Below are positions 11,560-22,183 of a stretch of 64,000 nt of DNA, piece by piece (the stretch's first letter is position 1; each line of letters starts with the position of its first letter). The stretch covers positions 17,556-81,555 of the forward strand of contig JAUCBJ010000866.1 in NCBI GenBank assembly GCA_032718475.1, in the 5' to 3' direction. Both the position numbers and the translations under genes were made by a program. The notes beneath the pieces were generated by a model, which ran no database searches, was not told the origin of the DNA, and saw nothing but the letters and a program-made list of their open reading frames with translations. Source of the stretch: Nemertoderma westbladi. Lineage: Eukaryota; Xenacoelomorpha; Nemertodermatida; Nemertodermatidae.

Positions 11560-14500
11560 GTTAGTTGGGATGGGTGAAGGAGACTCAGTGTAGCATCGGT
11601 TAGTTGGGAGGGGTGAAGGAGACTCAGTGTAGCATCGGTTAGTTGGAAGGGGTGAAGGAGACTCAGTGTAGCATCGGTTAGTTGGGATGGGTGAAGGAGA
11701 CTCAGAGTAGCATCGGTTAGTTGGGAGGGGTGAAGGAGACTCAGTGTAGCATCGGTTAGTTGGGAGGGGTGAAGGGGACTCAGTGTAGCATCGGTTAGTT
11801 GGGAGGGGTGAAGGAGACTCAGTGTAGCATCGGTTAGTTGGGAGGGGTGAAGGGGACTCAGTGTAGCATCGGTTGTTGAGGGGGTGAAGGAGACTCAGTG
11901 TAGCATCGGTTAGTTGGGAGGGGTGAAGGAGACTCAGTGTAGCATCGGTTAGTTGGGATGGGTGAAGGAGACTCAGAGTAGCATCGGTTAGTTGGGATGG
12001 GTGAAGGAGACTCAGTGTAGCATCGGTTAGTTGGGAGGGGTGAAGGAGACTCAGTGTAGCATCGGTTAGTTGGGATGGGTGAAGGGGACTCAGTGTAGCA
12101 TCGGTTAGTTGGGATGGGTGAAGGAGACTCAGTGTAGCATCGGTTAGTTGGGAGGGGTGAAGGAGACTCAGTGTAGCATCGGTTAGTTGGGAGGGGTGAA
12201 GGAGACTCAGTGTAGCATCGGTTAGTTGGGAGGGGTGAAGGAGACTCAGTGTAGCATCGGTTAGTTGGAAGGGGTGAAGGAGGCTCAGTGTAGCATCGGT
12301 TAGTTGGAAGGGGTGAAGGAGGCTCAGTGTAGCATCGGTTAGTTGGGAGGGGTGAAGGAGACTCAGTGTAGCATCGGTTAGTTGGGAGGGGTGAAGGGGA
12401 CTCAGTGTAGCATCGGTTAGTTGGGAGGGGTGAAGGGGACTCAGTGTAGCATCGGTTAGTTGAGGGGGTGAAGGAGACTCAGTGTAGCATCGGTTAGTTG
12501 GGAGGGGTGAAGGAGACTCAGTGTAGCATCGGTTAGTTGGGAGGGGTGAAGGAGACTCAGAGTAGCATCGGTTAGTTGGGATGGGTGAAGGAGACTCAGT
12601 GTAGCATCGGTTAGTTGGGAGGGGTGAAGGAGACTCAGTGTAGCATCGGTTAGTTGGGATGGGTGAAGGGGACTCAGTGTAGCATCGGTTAGTTGGGAGG
12701 GGTGAAGGAGACTCAGTGTAGCATCGGTTAGTTGGGAGGGGTGAAGGAGACTCAGTGTAGCATCGGTTAGTTGGGATGGGTGAAGGAGACTCAGTGTAGC
12801 ATCGGTTAGTTGGGAGGGGTGAAGGAGACTCAGAGTAGCATCGGTTAGTTGGGAGGGGTGAAGGAGACTCAGTGTAGCATCGGTTAGTTGGGAGGGGTGA
12901 AGGGGACTCAGTGTAGCATCGGTTAGTTGGGAGGGGTGAAGGGGACTCAGTGTAGCATCGGTTGTTGAGGGGGTGAAGGAGACTCAGTGTAGCATCGGTT
13001 AGTTGGGAGGGGTGAAGGAGACTCAGTGTAGCATCGGTTAGTTGGGAGGGGTGAAGGAGACTCAGTGTAGCATCGGTTAGTTGGGATGGGTGAAGGAGAC
13101 TCAGTGTAGCATCGGTTAGTTGGGAGGGGTGAAGGAGACTCAGTGTAGCATCGGTTAGTTGGGATGGGTGAAGGGGACTCAGTGTAGCATCGGTTAGTTG
13201 GGATGGGTGAAGGAGACTCAGTGTAGCATCGGTTAGTTGGGAGGGGTGAAGGAGACTCAGTGTAGCATCGGTTAGTTGGGATGGGTGAAGGAGACTCAGT
13301 GTAGCATCGGTTAGTTGGGATGGGTGAAGGAGACTCAGTGTAGCATCGGTTAGTTGGGAGGGGTGAAGGAGACTCAGTGTAGCATCGGTTAGTTGGGAGG
13401 GGTGAAGGAGACTCAGTGTAGCATCGGTTAGTTGGAAGGGGTGAAGGAGACTCAGTGTAGCATCGGTTAGTTGGGAGGGGTGAAGGAGACTCAGTGTAGC
13501 ATCGGTTAGTTGGGAGGGGTGAAGGAGACTCAGTGTAGCATCGGTTAGTTGGGATGGGTGAAGGAGACTCAGTGTAGCATCGGTTAGTTGGGAGGGGTGA
13601 AGGAGACTCAGTGTAGCATCGGTTAGTTGGGAGGGGTGAAGGGGACTCAGTGTAGCATCGGTTAGTTGGGAGGGGTGAAGGGGACTCAGTGTAACATCGG
13701 TTAGTTGGAAGGGGTGAAGGAGACTCAGTGTAGCATCGGTTAGTTGGGAGGGGTGAAGGGGACTCAGTGTAGCATCGGTTAGTTGGGAGGGGTGAAGGAG
13801 ACTCAGTGTAGCATCGGTTAGTTGGGAGGGGTGAAGGAGACTCAGTGTAGCATCGGTTAGTTGGGAGGGGTGAAGGAGACTCAGTGTAGCATCGGTTAGT
13901 TGGGAGGGGTGAAGGGGACTCAGTGTAGCATCGGTTAGTTGGGAGGGGTGAAGGGGACTCAGTGTAGCATCGGTTAGTTGGAAGGGGTGAAGGAGACTCA
14001 GTGTAGCATCGGTTAGTTGGGAGGGGTGAAGGGGACTCAGTGTAGCATCGGTTAGTTGGAAGGGGTGAAGGGGACTCAGTGTAGCATCGGTTAGTTGGAA
14101 GGGGTGAAGGAGACTCAGTGTAGCATCGGTTAGTTGAGGGGGTGAAGGGGACTCAGTGTAGCATCGGTTAGTTGGGATGGGTGAAGGGGACTCAGTGTAG
14201 CATCGGTTAGTTGAGGGGGTGAAGGGGACTCAGTGTAGCATCGGTTAGTTGGGAGGGGTGAAGGGGACTCAGTGTAGCATCGGTTAGTTGGGAGGGGTGA
14301 AGGGGACTCAGTGTAGCATCGGTTAGTTGGGATGGGTGAAGGAGACTCAGTGTAGCATCGGTTAGTTGGGAGGGGTGAAGGGGACTCAGTGTAGCATCGG
14401 TTAGTTGGGATGGGTGAAGGAGACTCAGTGTAGCATCGGTTAGTTGGGATGGGTGAAGGATACTCAGTGTAGCATCGGTTAGTTGGGAGGGGTGTAGGAG

Positions 14501-17500
14501 ACTCAGTGTAGAATCGGTTAGTTGGAGAGGAGTGAAGGTGACTCAGTGTAGCATCGGTTAGTTGGAAGGGGTGAAGGTTACTCAGTGTAGCATCGGTTAG
14601 TTGGGAGGGGTGGACTCAGTGTAGCATCGGTTAGTTGGGAGGGGTGAAGGAGACTCAGTGTAGCATCGGTTAGTTGGGAGGGGTGAAGGAGACTCAGTGT
14701 AGCATCGGTTAGTTGGGATGGGTGAAGGAGACTCAGTGTAGCATCGGTTAGTTGGGAGGGGTGAAGGAGACTCAGTGTAGCATCGGTTAGTTGGAAGGGG
14801 TGAAGGAGACTCAGTGTAGCATCGGTTAGTTGGGAGGGGTGAAGGAGACTCAGTGTAGCATCGGTTAGTTGGGAGGGGTGAAGGAGACTCAGTGTAGCAT
14901 CGGTTAGTTGGGAGGGGTGAAGGAGACTCAGTGTAGCATCGGTTAGTTGGGAGGGGTGAAGGAGACTCAGTGTAGCATCGGTTAGTTGGGAGGGGTGAAG
15001 GAGACTCAGTGTAGCATCGGTTAGTTGGGAGGGGTGAAGGAGACTCAGTGTAGCATCGGTTAGTTGGAGGGGTGAAGGAGACTCAGTGTAGCATCGGTTA
15101 GTTGGAAGGGGTGAAGGAGACTCAGTGTAGCATCGGTTAGTTGGGAGGGGTGAAGGAGACTCAGTGTAGCATCGGTTAGTTGGAAGGGGTGAAGGAGACT
15201 CAGTGTAGCATCGGTTAGTTGGAAGGGGTGAAGGAGACTCAGTGTAGCATCGGTTAGTTGGAAGGGGTGAAGGAGACTCAGTGTAGCATCGGTTAGTTGG
15301 GAGGGGTGAAGGAGACTCAGTGTAGCATCGGTTAGTTGGGAGGGGTGAAGGGGACTCAGTGTAGCATCGGTTAGTTGGAGGGGTGAAGGAGACTCAGTGT
15401 AGCATCGGTTAGTTGAGGGGGTGAAGGGGACTCAGTGTAGCATCGGTTAGTTGGGAGGGGTGAAGGAGACTCAGTGTAGCATCGGTTAGTTGGAAGGGGT
15501 GAAGGAGACTCAGTGTAGCATCGGTTAGTTGGGAGGGGTGAAGGAGACTCAGTGTAGCATCGGTTAGTTGGGAGGGGTGAAGGAGACTCAGTGTAGCATC
15601 GGTTAGTTGGGAGGGGTGAAGGAGACTCAGTGTAGCATCGGTTAGTTGGAGGGGTGAAGGAGGCTCAGTGTAGCATCGGTTAGTTGGAAGGGGTGAAGGA
15701 GGCTCAGTGTAGCATCGGTTAGTTGGGAGGGGTGAAGGAGACTCAGTGTAGCATCGGTTAGTTGGGAGGGGTGAAGGGGACTCAGTGTAGCATCGGTTAG
15801 TTGGGATGGGTGAAGGAGACTCAGTGTAGCATCGGTTAGTTGAGGGGGTGAAGGTTACTCAGTGTAGCATCGGTTAGTTGAGAGGTGAAGGAGACTCAGT
15901 GTAGAATCGGTTAGTTGAGAGGTGAAGGAGACTCAGTGTAGCATCGGTTAGTTGAGGGGGTGAAGGTTACTCAGTGTAGCATCGGTTAGTTGAGAGGTGA
16001 AGGAGACTCAGTGTAGAATCGGTTAGTTGAGAGGTGAAGGAGGCTCAGTGTAGCATCGGTTAGTTGGGAGGGGTGAAGGAGACTCAGTGTAGCATCGGTT
16101 AGTTGGGAGGGGTGAAGGGGACTCAGTGTAGCATCGGTTAGTTGGGATGGGTGAAGGAGACTCAGTGTAGCATCGGTTAGTTGAGGGGGTGAAGGTTACT
16201 CAGTGTAGCATCGGTTAGTTGAGGGGGTGAAGATTACTCAGTGTAGCATCGGTTAGTTGAGGGGGTGAAGGGGACTCAGTGTAGCGTCGGTTAGTTGGAA
16301 GGGGTGAAGGGGACTCAGTGTAGCATCGGTTAGTTGATGGGGTGAAGGGGACTCAGTGTAGCATCGGTTAGTTGAGGGGGTGAAGGTTACTCAGTGTAGC
16401 ATCGGTTAGTTGAGGGGGTGAAGGGGACTCAGTGTAGCGTCGGTTAGTTGAAGGGGTGAAGGGGACTCTGCAGCATCGGTTAGTTAAGGGGCTGAAGGGG
16501 ACTCAGTGTAGCATCGGTTAGTTGATGGGGTGAAGGGGACTCAGTGTAGCATCGGTTAGTTGAGGGGGTGAAGGTTACTCAGTGTAGCGTCGGTTAGTTG
16601 GGATGGGTGAAGGAGACTCAGTGTAGCATCGGTTAGTTGAGGGGGTGAAGGAGACTCAGTGTAGCATCGGTTAGTTGGGATGGGTGAAGGAGACTCAGTG
16701 TAGCATCGGTTAGTTGGAAGGGGTGAAGGTTACTCAGTGTAGCATCGGTTAGTTGGGATGGGTGAAGGAGACTCAGTGTAGCATCGGTTAGTTGAGGGGG
16801 TGAAGGTTACTCAGTGTAGCATCGGTTAGTTGAGGGGGTGAAGGGGACTCAGTGTAGAATCGGTTAGTTGAGGGGGTGAAGGTTACTCAGTGTAGCATCG
16901 GTTAGTTGGGATGGGTGAAGGAGACTCAGTGTAGCATCGGTTAGTTGAGGGGGTGAAGGTTACTCAGTGTAGCATCGGTTAGTTGAGGGGGTGAAGGAGA
17001 CTCGGTGTAGAATCGGTTAGTTGAGGGGGTGAAGATTACTCAGTGTAGCATCGGTTGTTGAGGGGGTTAAGGTTACTCAGTGTAGCATCGGTTAGTTGAG
17101 GGGGTGAAGGGGACTCAGTGTAGAATCGGTTAGTTGAGGGGGTGAAGATTACTCAGTGTAGCATCGGTTGTTGAGGGGGTGAAGGTTACTCAGTGTAGCA
17201 TCGGTTAGTTGGGAGGGGTGTAGGAGACTCAGTGTAGCATCGGTTAGTTGGGAGGGGTGAAGGAGACTCAGTGTAGCATCGGTTAGTTGGGAGGGGTGAA
17301 GGAGACTCAGTGTAGCATCGGTTAGTTGGAAGGGGTGAAGGAGGCTCAGTGTAGCATCGGTTAGTTGGAAGGGGTGAAGGAGGCTCAGTGTAGCATCGGT
17401 TAGTTGGGAGGGGTGAAGGAGACTCAGTGTAGCATCGGTTAGTTGGGAGGGGTGAAGGGGACTCAGTGTAGCATCGGTTAGTTGGGATGGGTGAAGGAGA

Positions 17501-19403
17501 CTCAGTGTATCATCGGTTAGTTGAGGGGGTGAAGGGGACTCAGTGTAGCATCGGTTAGTTGGGAGGGGTGAAGGAGCCTCAGTGTAGCATCGGTTAGTTG
17601 GAAGGGGTGAAGGAGACTCAGTGTAGCATTGGTTAGTTGGGAGGGGTGTAGGAGACTCAGTGTAGCATCGGTTAGTTGGGAGGGGTGAAGGAGACTCAGT
17701 GTAGCATCGGTTAGTTGGGAGGGGTGAAGGAGACTCAGTGTAGCATCGGTTAGTTGGAAGGGGTGAAGGAGGCTCAGTGTAGCATCGGTTAGTTGGAAGG
17801 GGTGAAGGAGGCTCAGTGTAGCATCGGTTAGTTGGGAGGGGTGAAGGAGACTCAGTGTAGCATCGGTTAGTTGGGAGGGGTGAAGGGGACTCAGTGTAGC
17901 ATCGGTTAGTTGGGATGGGTGAAGGAGACTCAGTGTAGCATCGGTTAGTTGAGGGGGTGAAGGTTACTCAGTGTAGCATCGGTTAGTTGAGAGGTGAAGG
18001 AGACTCAGTGTAGAATCGGTTAGTTGAGAGGTGAAGGAGACTCAGTGTAGCATCGGTTAGTTGAGGGGGTGAAGGTTACTCAGTGTAGCATCGGTTAGTT
18101 GAGAGGTGAAGGAGACTCAGTGTAGAATCGGTTAGTTGAGAGGTGAAGGAGGCTCAGTGTAGCATCGGTTAGTTGGGAGGGGTGAAGGAGACTCAGTGTA
18201 GCATCGGTTAGTTGGGAGGGGTGAAGGGGACTCAGTGTAGCATCGGTTAGTTGGGATGGGTGAAGGAGACTCAGTGTAGCATCGGTTAGTTGAGGGGGTG
18301 AAGGTTACTCAGTGTAGCATCGGTTAGTTGAGGGGGTGAAGATTACTCAGTGTAGCATCGGTTAGTTGAGGGGGTGAAGGGGACTCAGTGTAGCGTCGGT
18401 TAGTTGAAGGGGTGAAGGGGACTCTGCAGCATCGGTTAGTTAAGGGGCTGAAGGGGACTCAGTGTAGCATCGGTTAGTTGATGGGGTGAAGGGGACTCAG
18501 TGTAGCATCGGTTAGTTGAGGGGGTGAAGGTTACTCAGTGTAGCATCGGTTAGTTGAGGGGGTGAAGGGGACTCAGTGTAGCGTCGGTTAGTTGAAGGGG
18601 TGAAGGGGACTCTGCAGCATCGGTTAGTTAAGGGGCTGAAGGGGACTCAGTGTAGCATCGGTTAGTTGATGGGGTGAAGGGGACTCAGTGTAGCATCGGT
18701 TAGTTGAGGGGGTGAAGGTTACTCAGTGTAGCATCGGTTAGTTGAGGGGGTGAAGGTTACTCAGTGTAGCGTCGGTTAGTTGGGATGGGTGAAGGAGACT
18801 CAGTGTAGCATCGGTTAGTTGAGGGGGTGAAGGAGACTCAGTGTAGCATCGGTTAGTTGGGATGGGTGAAGGAGACTCAGTGTAGCATCGGTTAGTTGGA
18901 AGGGGTGAAGGTTACTCAGTGTAGCATCGGTTAGTTGGGATGGGTAAAGGAGACTCAGTGTAGCATCGGTTAGTTGAGGGGGTGAAGGTTACTCAGTGTA
19001 GCATCGGTTAGTTGAGGGGGTGAAGGGGACTCAGTGTAGAATCGGTTAGTTGAGGGGGTGAAGGTTACTCAGTGTAGCATCGGTTAGTTGGGATGGGTGA
19101 AGGAGACTCAGTGTAGCATCGGTTAGTTGAGGGGGTGAAGGTTACTCAGTGTAGCATCGGTTAGTTGAGGGGGTGAAGGAGACTCAGTGTAGAATCGGTT
19201 AGTTGAGGGGGTGAAGATTACTCAGTGTAGCATCGGTTGTTGAGGGGGTTAAGGTTACTCAGTGTAGCATCGGTTAGTTGAGGGGGTGAAGGGGACTCAG
19301 TGTAGAATCGGTTAGTTGAGGGGGTGAAGATTACTCAGTGTAGCATCGGTTGTTGAGGGGGTGAAGGTTACTCAGTGTAGCATCGGTTAGTTGGGATGGG
19401 TGA
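11536..19403 (+). repeat. 39-bp minisatellite whose unit spans the exon-intron junction
   Basis: A 7.9-kb array of about 200 units. The unit is GTTAGTTGGGAGGGGTGAAG followed by GAGACTCAGTGTAGCATCG. Its second half is the 3' end of the Cav3 exon and its first half is the start of the intron. The first unit is therefore the real exon-intron boundary at 11559/11560, and each later unit carries a near-perfect copy of the used donor with about 20 bp of exon context. Units are homogeneous up to about 15800. Later ones include shorter variants (GAGGGGGTGAAGG, TTACTCAG, AGAATCGG). Blocks are repeated at higher order: the segment from about 15881 recurs about 2109 bp downstream from about 17990. A BEL element interrupts the array at 19404. 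Confidence 0.96.
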
Positions 19404-19412
19404 TGTTTTTTT

Positions 19413-19844
19413 CATCATATTTTGCTTGGTAGACCAAACCCCAATCTACCTCCAGTTCTGGTTGACGATTCAGACATAAGTTCTCGTCGTCGTTGGCGCG
19501 CTACTCAGGCCTTGACTAATCAGTTCTGGTCCCGTTGGATGAGAGAGTATGTCCCGTCTCTGATTGAGAATAGGAAGTGGTTAAAGTCCCGCCGTAGCTT
19601 GTGTAAGAATGACATTGTGCTTGTCATTTTCTCTGACACACCGCGCGGTCATTGGCCCTTGGGTCGTGTTCTAGAGACCTTTCCCGGACGTGATGGAATC
19701 GTCCGGACCGTGCGTGTGCTCGTGCGTGGTAAAGAATATACCCGTCCAGCTGTGAAAGTGTGCCTGTTGGAAGAGGCAGGCGAGGTGGGCCACTTTGAAA
19801 CTGAAAGTAAATGTAACTCTACTGTCGAGAGTTAGGGCCGGCGA
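19413..19844 (+). pseudogene. Duplicate of BEL pol C-terminal end, left of the 5' LTR
   Basis: This segment encodes the same C-terminal residues as 26866-27288, from LGRPNPNLPPVLVDDS to the stop after CNSTVES. This is the DUF5641-like domain downstream of integrase. There is no start codon of its own and nothing else of pol upstream. The matching begins exactly at CATCATATTTTGC; the 9 bp before it (TGTTTTTTT) are not in the other copy. It is best read as part of the inserted DNA rather than a second element, because the target-site duplication lies outside it. Confidence 0.88.
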
Positions 19845-20304
19845 TGTTACAAACTGCCCTTAAATCCTGCTGGTTATCGCTTGGTAGTTTAGCCCATCGT
19901 TACACTAGCTTAGGTATATTAGTGCAATACATACCGTTTATGTTACACTGCTTCCCTGTAGGAAGGTTGCCCCATGGCCCTGCTTTCTGTATCTGCCAAT
20001 AGGATTTGAGTTGGTTTTGATTTTGACCTATCACAGATCTACTGAACTGATTTTCCTATCTGTATGCTCATTCTCTGTGATAGATGAAATCATTCATAAA
20101 ATAAGGGTAGCTGGTATTCTTGTATTGTTATTCTTAGTAGAACCGATCTGGAGATACCCTATGTACTGATGTAAAACTTATTTCAATATACGTAACTTAA
20201 CAATAATTATATCTCCGTCTTTTCAAGATTAAATAGGCCTAATGAAATAACGATCCCGACAAAACTCGAAACCACAACGCCAATTCCAAATTCTGTGGTT
20301 TACA
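19845..20304 (+). repeat. BEL 5' long terminal repeat
   Basis: A 460-bp LTR beginning TGTTACAAACTGCCC and ending GGTTTACA. It matches the right LTR (27298-27764) except for a few substitutions and a 7-bp insertion (AACGTAA-type duplication) in the right copy. The near identity indicates a fairly recent insertion, though not a brand new one, or one with later conversion. Confidence 0.9.
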
Positions 20305-20307
20305 TTC

Positions 20308-20325
20308 TGGTTCCGATGCCGGGAA
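20308..20325 (+). promoter_or_regulatory. BEL primer-binding site, tRNA-Glu-like
   Basis: TGGTTCCGATGCCGGGAA starts 3 bp after the LTR. Its complement ends in CCA and resembles the 3' end of tRNA-Glu from memory. This is the site where a tRNA would prime minus-strand DNA synthesis. The exact tRNA is an inference. Confidence 0.7.
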
Positions 20326-20423
20326 ACCTGGTCTAAAGGTTTCCACGTCACAGATTATCCTTACCCTCGGAGTATCCACAATCCATCGCTGGACAGTTCA
20401 ACTATCCGTTGCCTTCTCTCGAT

Positions 20424-21134
20424 ATGTCGGACGCGGAGTCTGACATCGTTAGTGGAGCCACGTCGGGTGGTCTCCCCGCCAAAGGGAATGGTTCGCTTCA
20501 TGGTAGTCTGAGCTCTCCTCGACTCGGCGATGGAACTCCGACATCCGATGGTGAGGATAAATCTCGACTTGAACCCTTGGAATCCCGACCCGGTTCGAGT
20601 GATACCGGTACGCGTTTCGAGGGTTTCGATACCGCGGACCTAGAGGAGGACTCTGATATTGCGTTCTATCCTGCGGATGATTTAGAGGCTAGCCCTGCAG
20701 TTACCGACAGCCAGCGACCCATCCGGTTGAAAGACGCGAAGATTACTCGAGCCAATACCAAGCGGAGGCTCACTTGTTTGGCTGCCAAGCTTCATTCTCT
20801 CGTCGATTCCCGTGGCAGTCGCACCTTAATCCAGGGCTTCCTAGGGGAACTCAACGAGGACTTTGACGACTGTGTTCGATCTCACAGTAAGTGTCTTCAG
20901 TATCTGGATCCCGGAACCGATTCTAAGTCTAAAGCCATAGAGGAGGAATGGTTGGCTGCCGTCCGCGAGGGTTATCGGCGCTGTCGGAGTGAAGCTGAAA
21001 GTTACCTCGCCTCCCGGAGAGGCGAACCTTCTTCAGCTGGTGGAAGTAAATCCAAGCTGCCAAGGTACCCTCCTCGCGATCCCCGGGAGGTGGTATTAAC
21101 TCCTCGAAGCGGCAACTGGAAGAGAAAAGATTAA
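20424..21134 (+). pseudogene. BEL gag N-terminal part, frame broken
   Basis: The first ATG after the primer-binding site opens a frame beginning MSDAESDIVSGATSGG. It continues through an acidic, serine-rich region into an alpha-helical stretch (LHSLVDSRGSRTLIQGFLGE). It stops at 21134. Around 21090 the sequence changes to another frame, in which a charged coiled coil follows directly (LQQFERDRELREKELALNN). The break is equivalent to loss of one base. Either this is a degenerate copy or a frameshift is used. BEL elements normally have one gag-pol frame. The minus-strand ORF here is a shadow. Confidence 0.75.
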
Positions 21135-22183
21135 AACTCCAGCAGTTCGAAAGGGATCGGGAGCTTCGCGAGAAGGAGCTAGCGCTCAACAATAGGAAGC
21201 AGCTCCGTCGCCTCCAGAACGAGGTGGAGCTGCTCGAGTTGTCTGTTCGCACCGAGGAAATAGAAAACAGGGAGGCCGGAGTTGCGAACCTCAGGGAACG
21301 GGTTCTCGCTGATTTCCTTGAGGATGAGGACTCCAACCGGGCCGGCGGGGTCCAACCGGTTCCCAATTATCCTCTCGCATCCAGGAGATCGAATCCTTTC
21401 CCAGGTCTTCCGTTATCCGATCCAGTGACACAGCTCACGGTTGAGTCACCCCGTTACCCGCCTAGTAACGTACCGGTAATTCATGTTTCAGTCAGTTCTG
21501 GTACGAGTTCTAATGAAATTACTAGTAATAATATATTACAGAGTTCGTGTCAATCGTGTCCTATTATTGATACAGTGTTTAAACCGTCTCAATGTAATTC
21601 TAGCTTAGCTACTAATACTGTAAGTGATTGTAATATGAATAGAAAATCTGGTGTTATATTTAGTATCTCCAGCGGTTCATTTGTGCAGTCATTACCGGTA
21701 CCGATTATTAGTAGTGAAGAATCTGTCCCGCTTCGTGTACTCAATAAGGATACCACCGGTAATAATTTTATAAATATTTCAGTGCCAAACTTTGTAGCTG
21801 TAGAACACCCAACCACGGCAACTCTGCCCCGCTTTAACCAGCGAACTATTTTTCCATTTGATAGTAATTCAATAAATAATTATAAACCTTTAAGTAACTG
21901 TAATAGCACTTGGGCTTTATCTAGCCCTGAGTTTGTACCCCGTGGATTTGCCTCGCCTGATTCTAATTTGGTTAGCGGATTGAAGGGAGTGTGTGCCCCT
22001 GTGAGTTATATGTATGGTGGTTCTACCAAAGATAGTGTACATTGTGTGCCATGTACTGCGACTGGTTTGCGTCCTGAGTATGCGTCTGACCCTGTGTGTA
22101 TCGCCCGAGCGGCCAACCCTTTGGGCGTCCTGAGAGGTGTCCGGGTCGGCCCATTGTTAACGGGCCGGCTAGTGAGCCAGTAG
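21135..22183 (+). pseudogene. BEL gag middle part, second frame
   Basis: This frame continues the gag region with a coiled coil (about 21100-21310), then a long low-complexity, Ser/Asn/Pro-rich stretch with no recognisable domain. It overlaps the pol frame between 22096 and 22183, where the frame changes again by the equivalent of one lost base. It has no plausible start of its own, so it is a piece of a once-continuous reading frame or depends on frameshifting. Confidence 0.7.

Noticed and set aside
19413-19844. A separate upstream BEL element in tandem
   Set aside because: The 5-bp target duplication lies outside this segment and the array is restored precisely without the whole block, so a single insertion explains it better.
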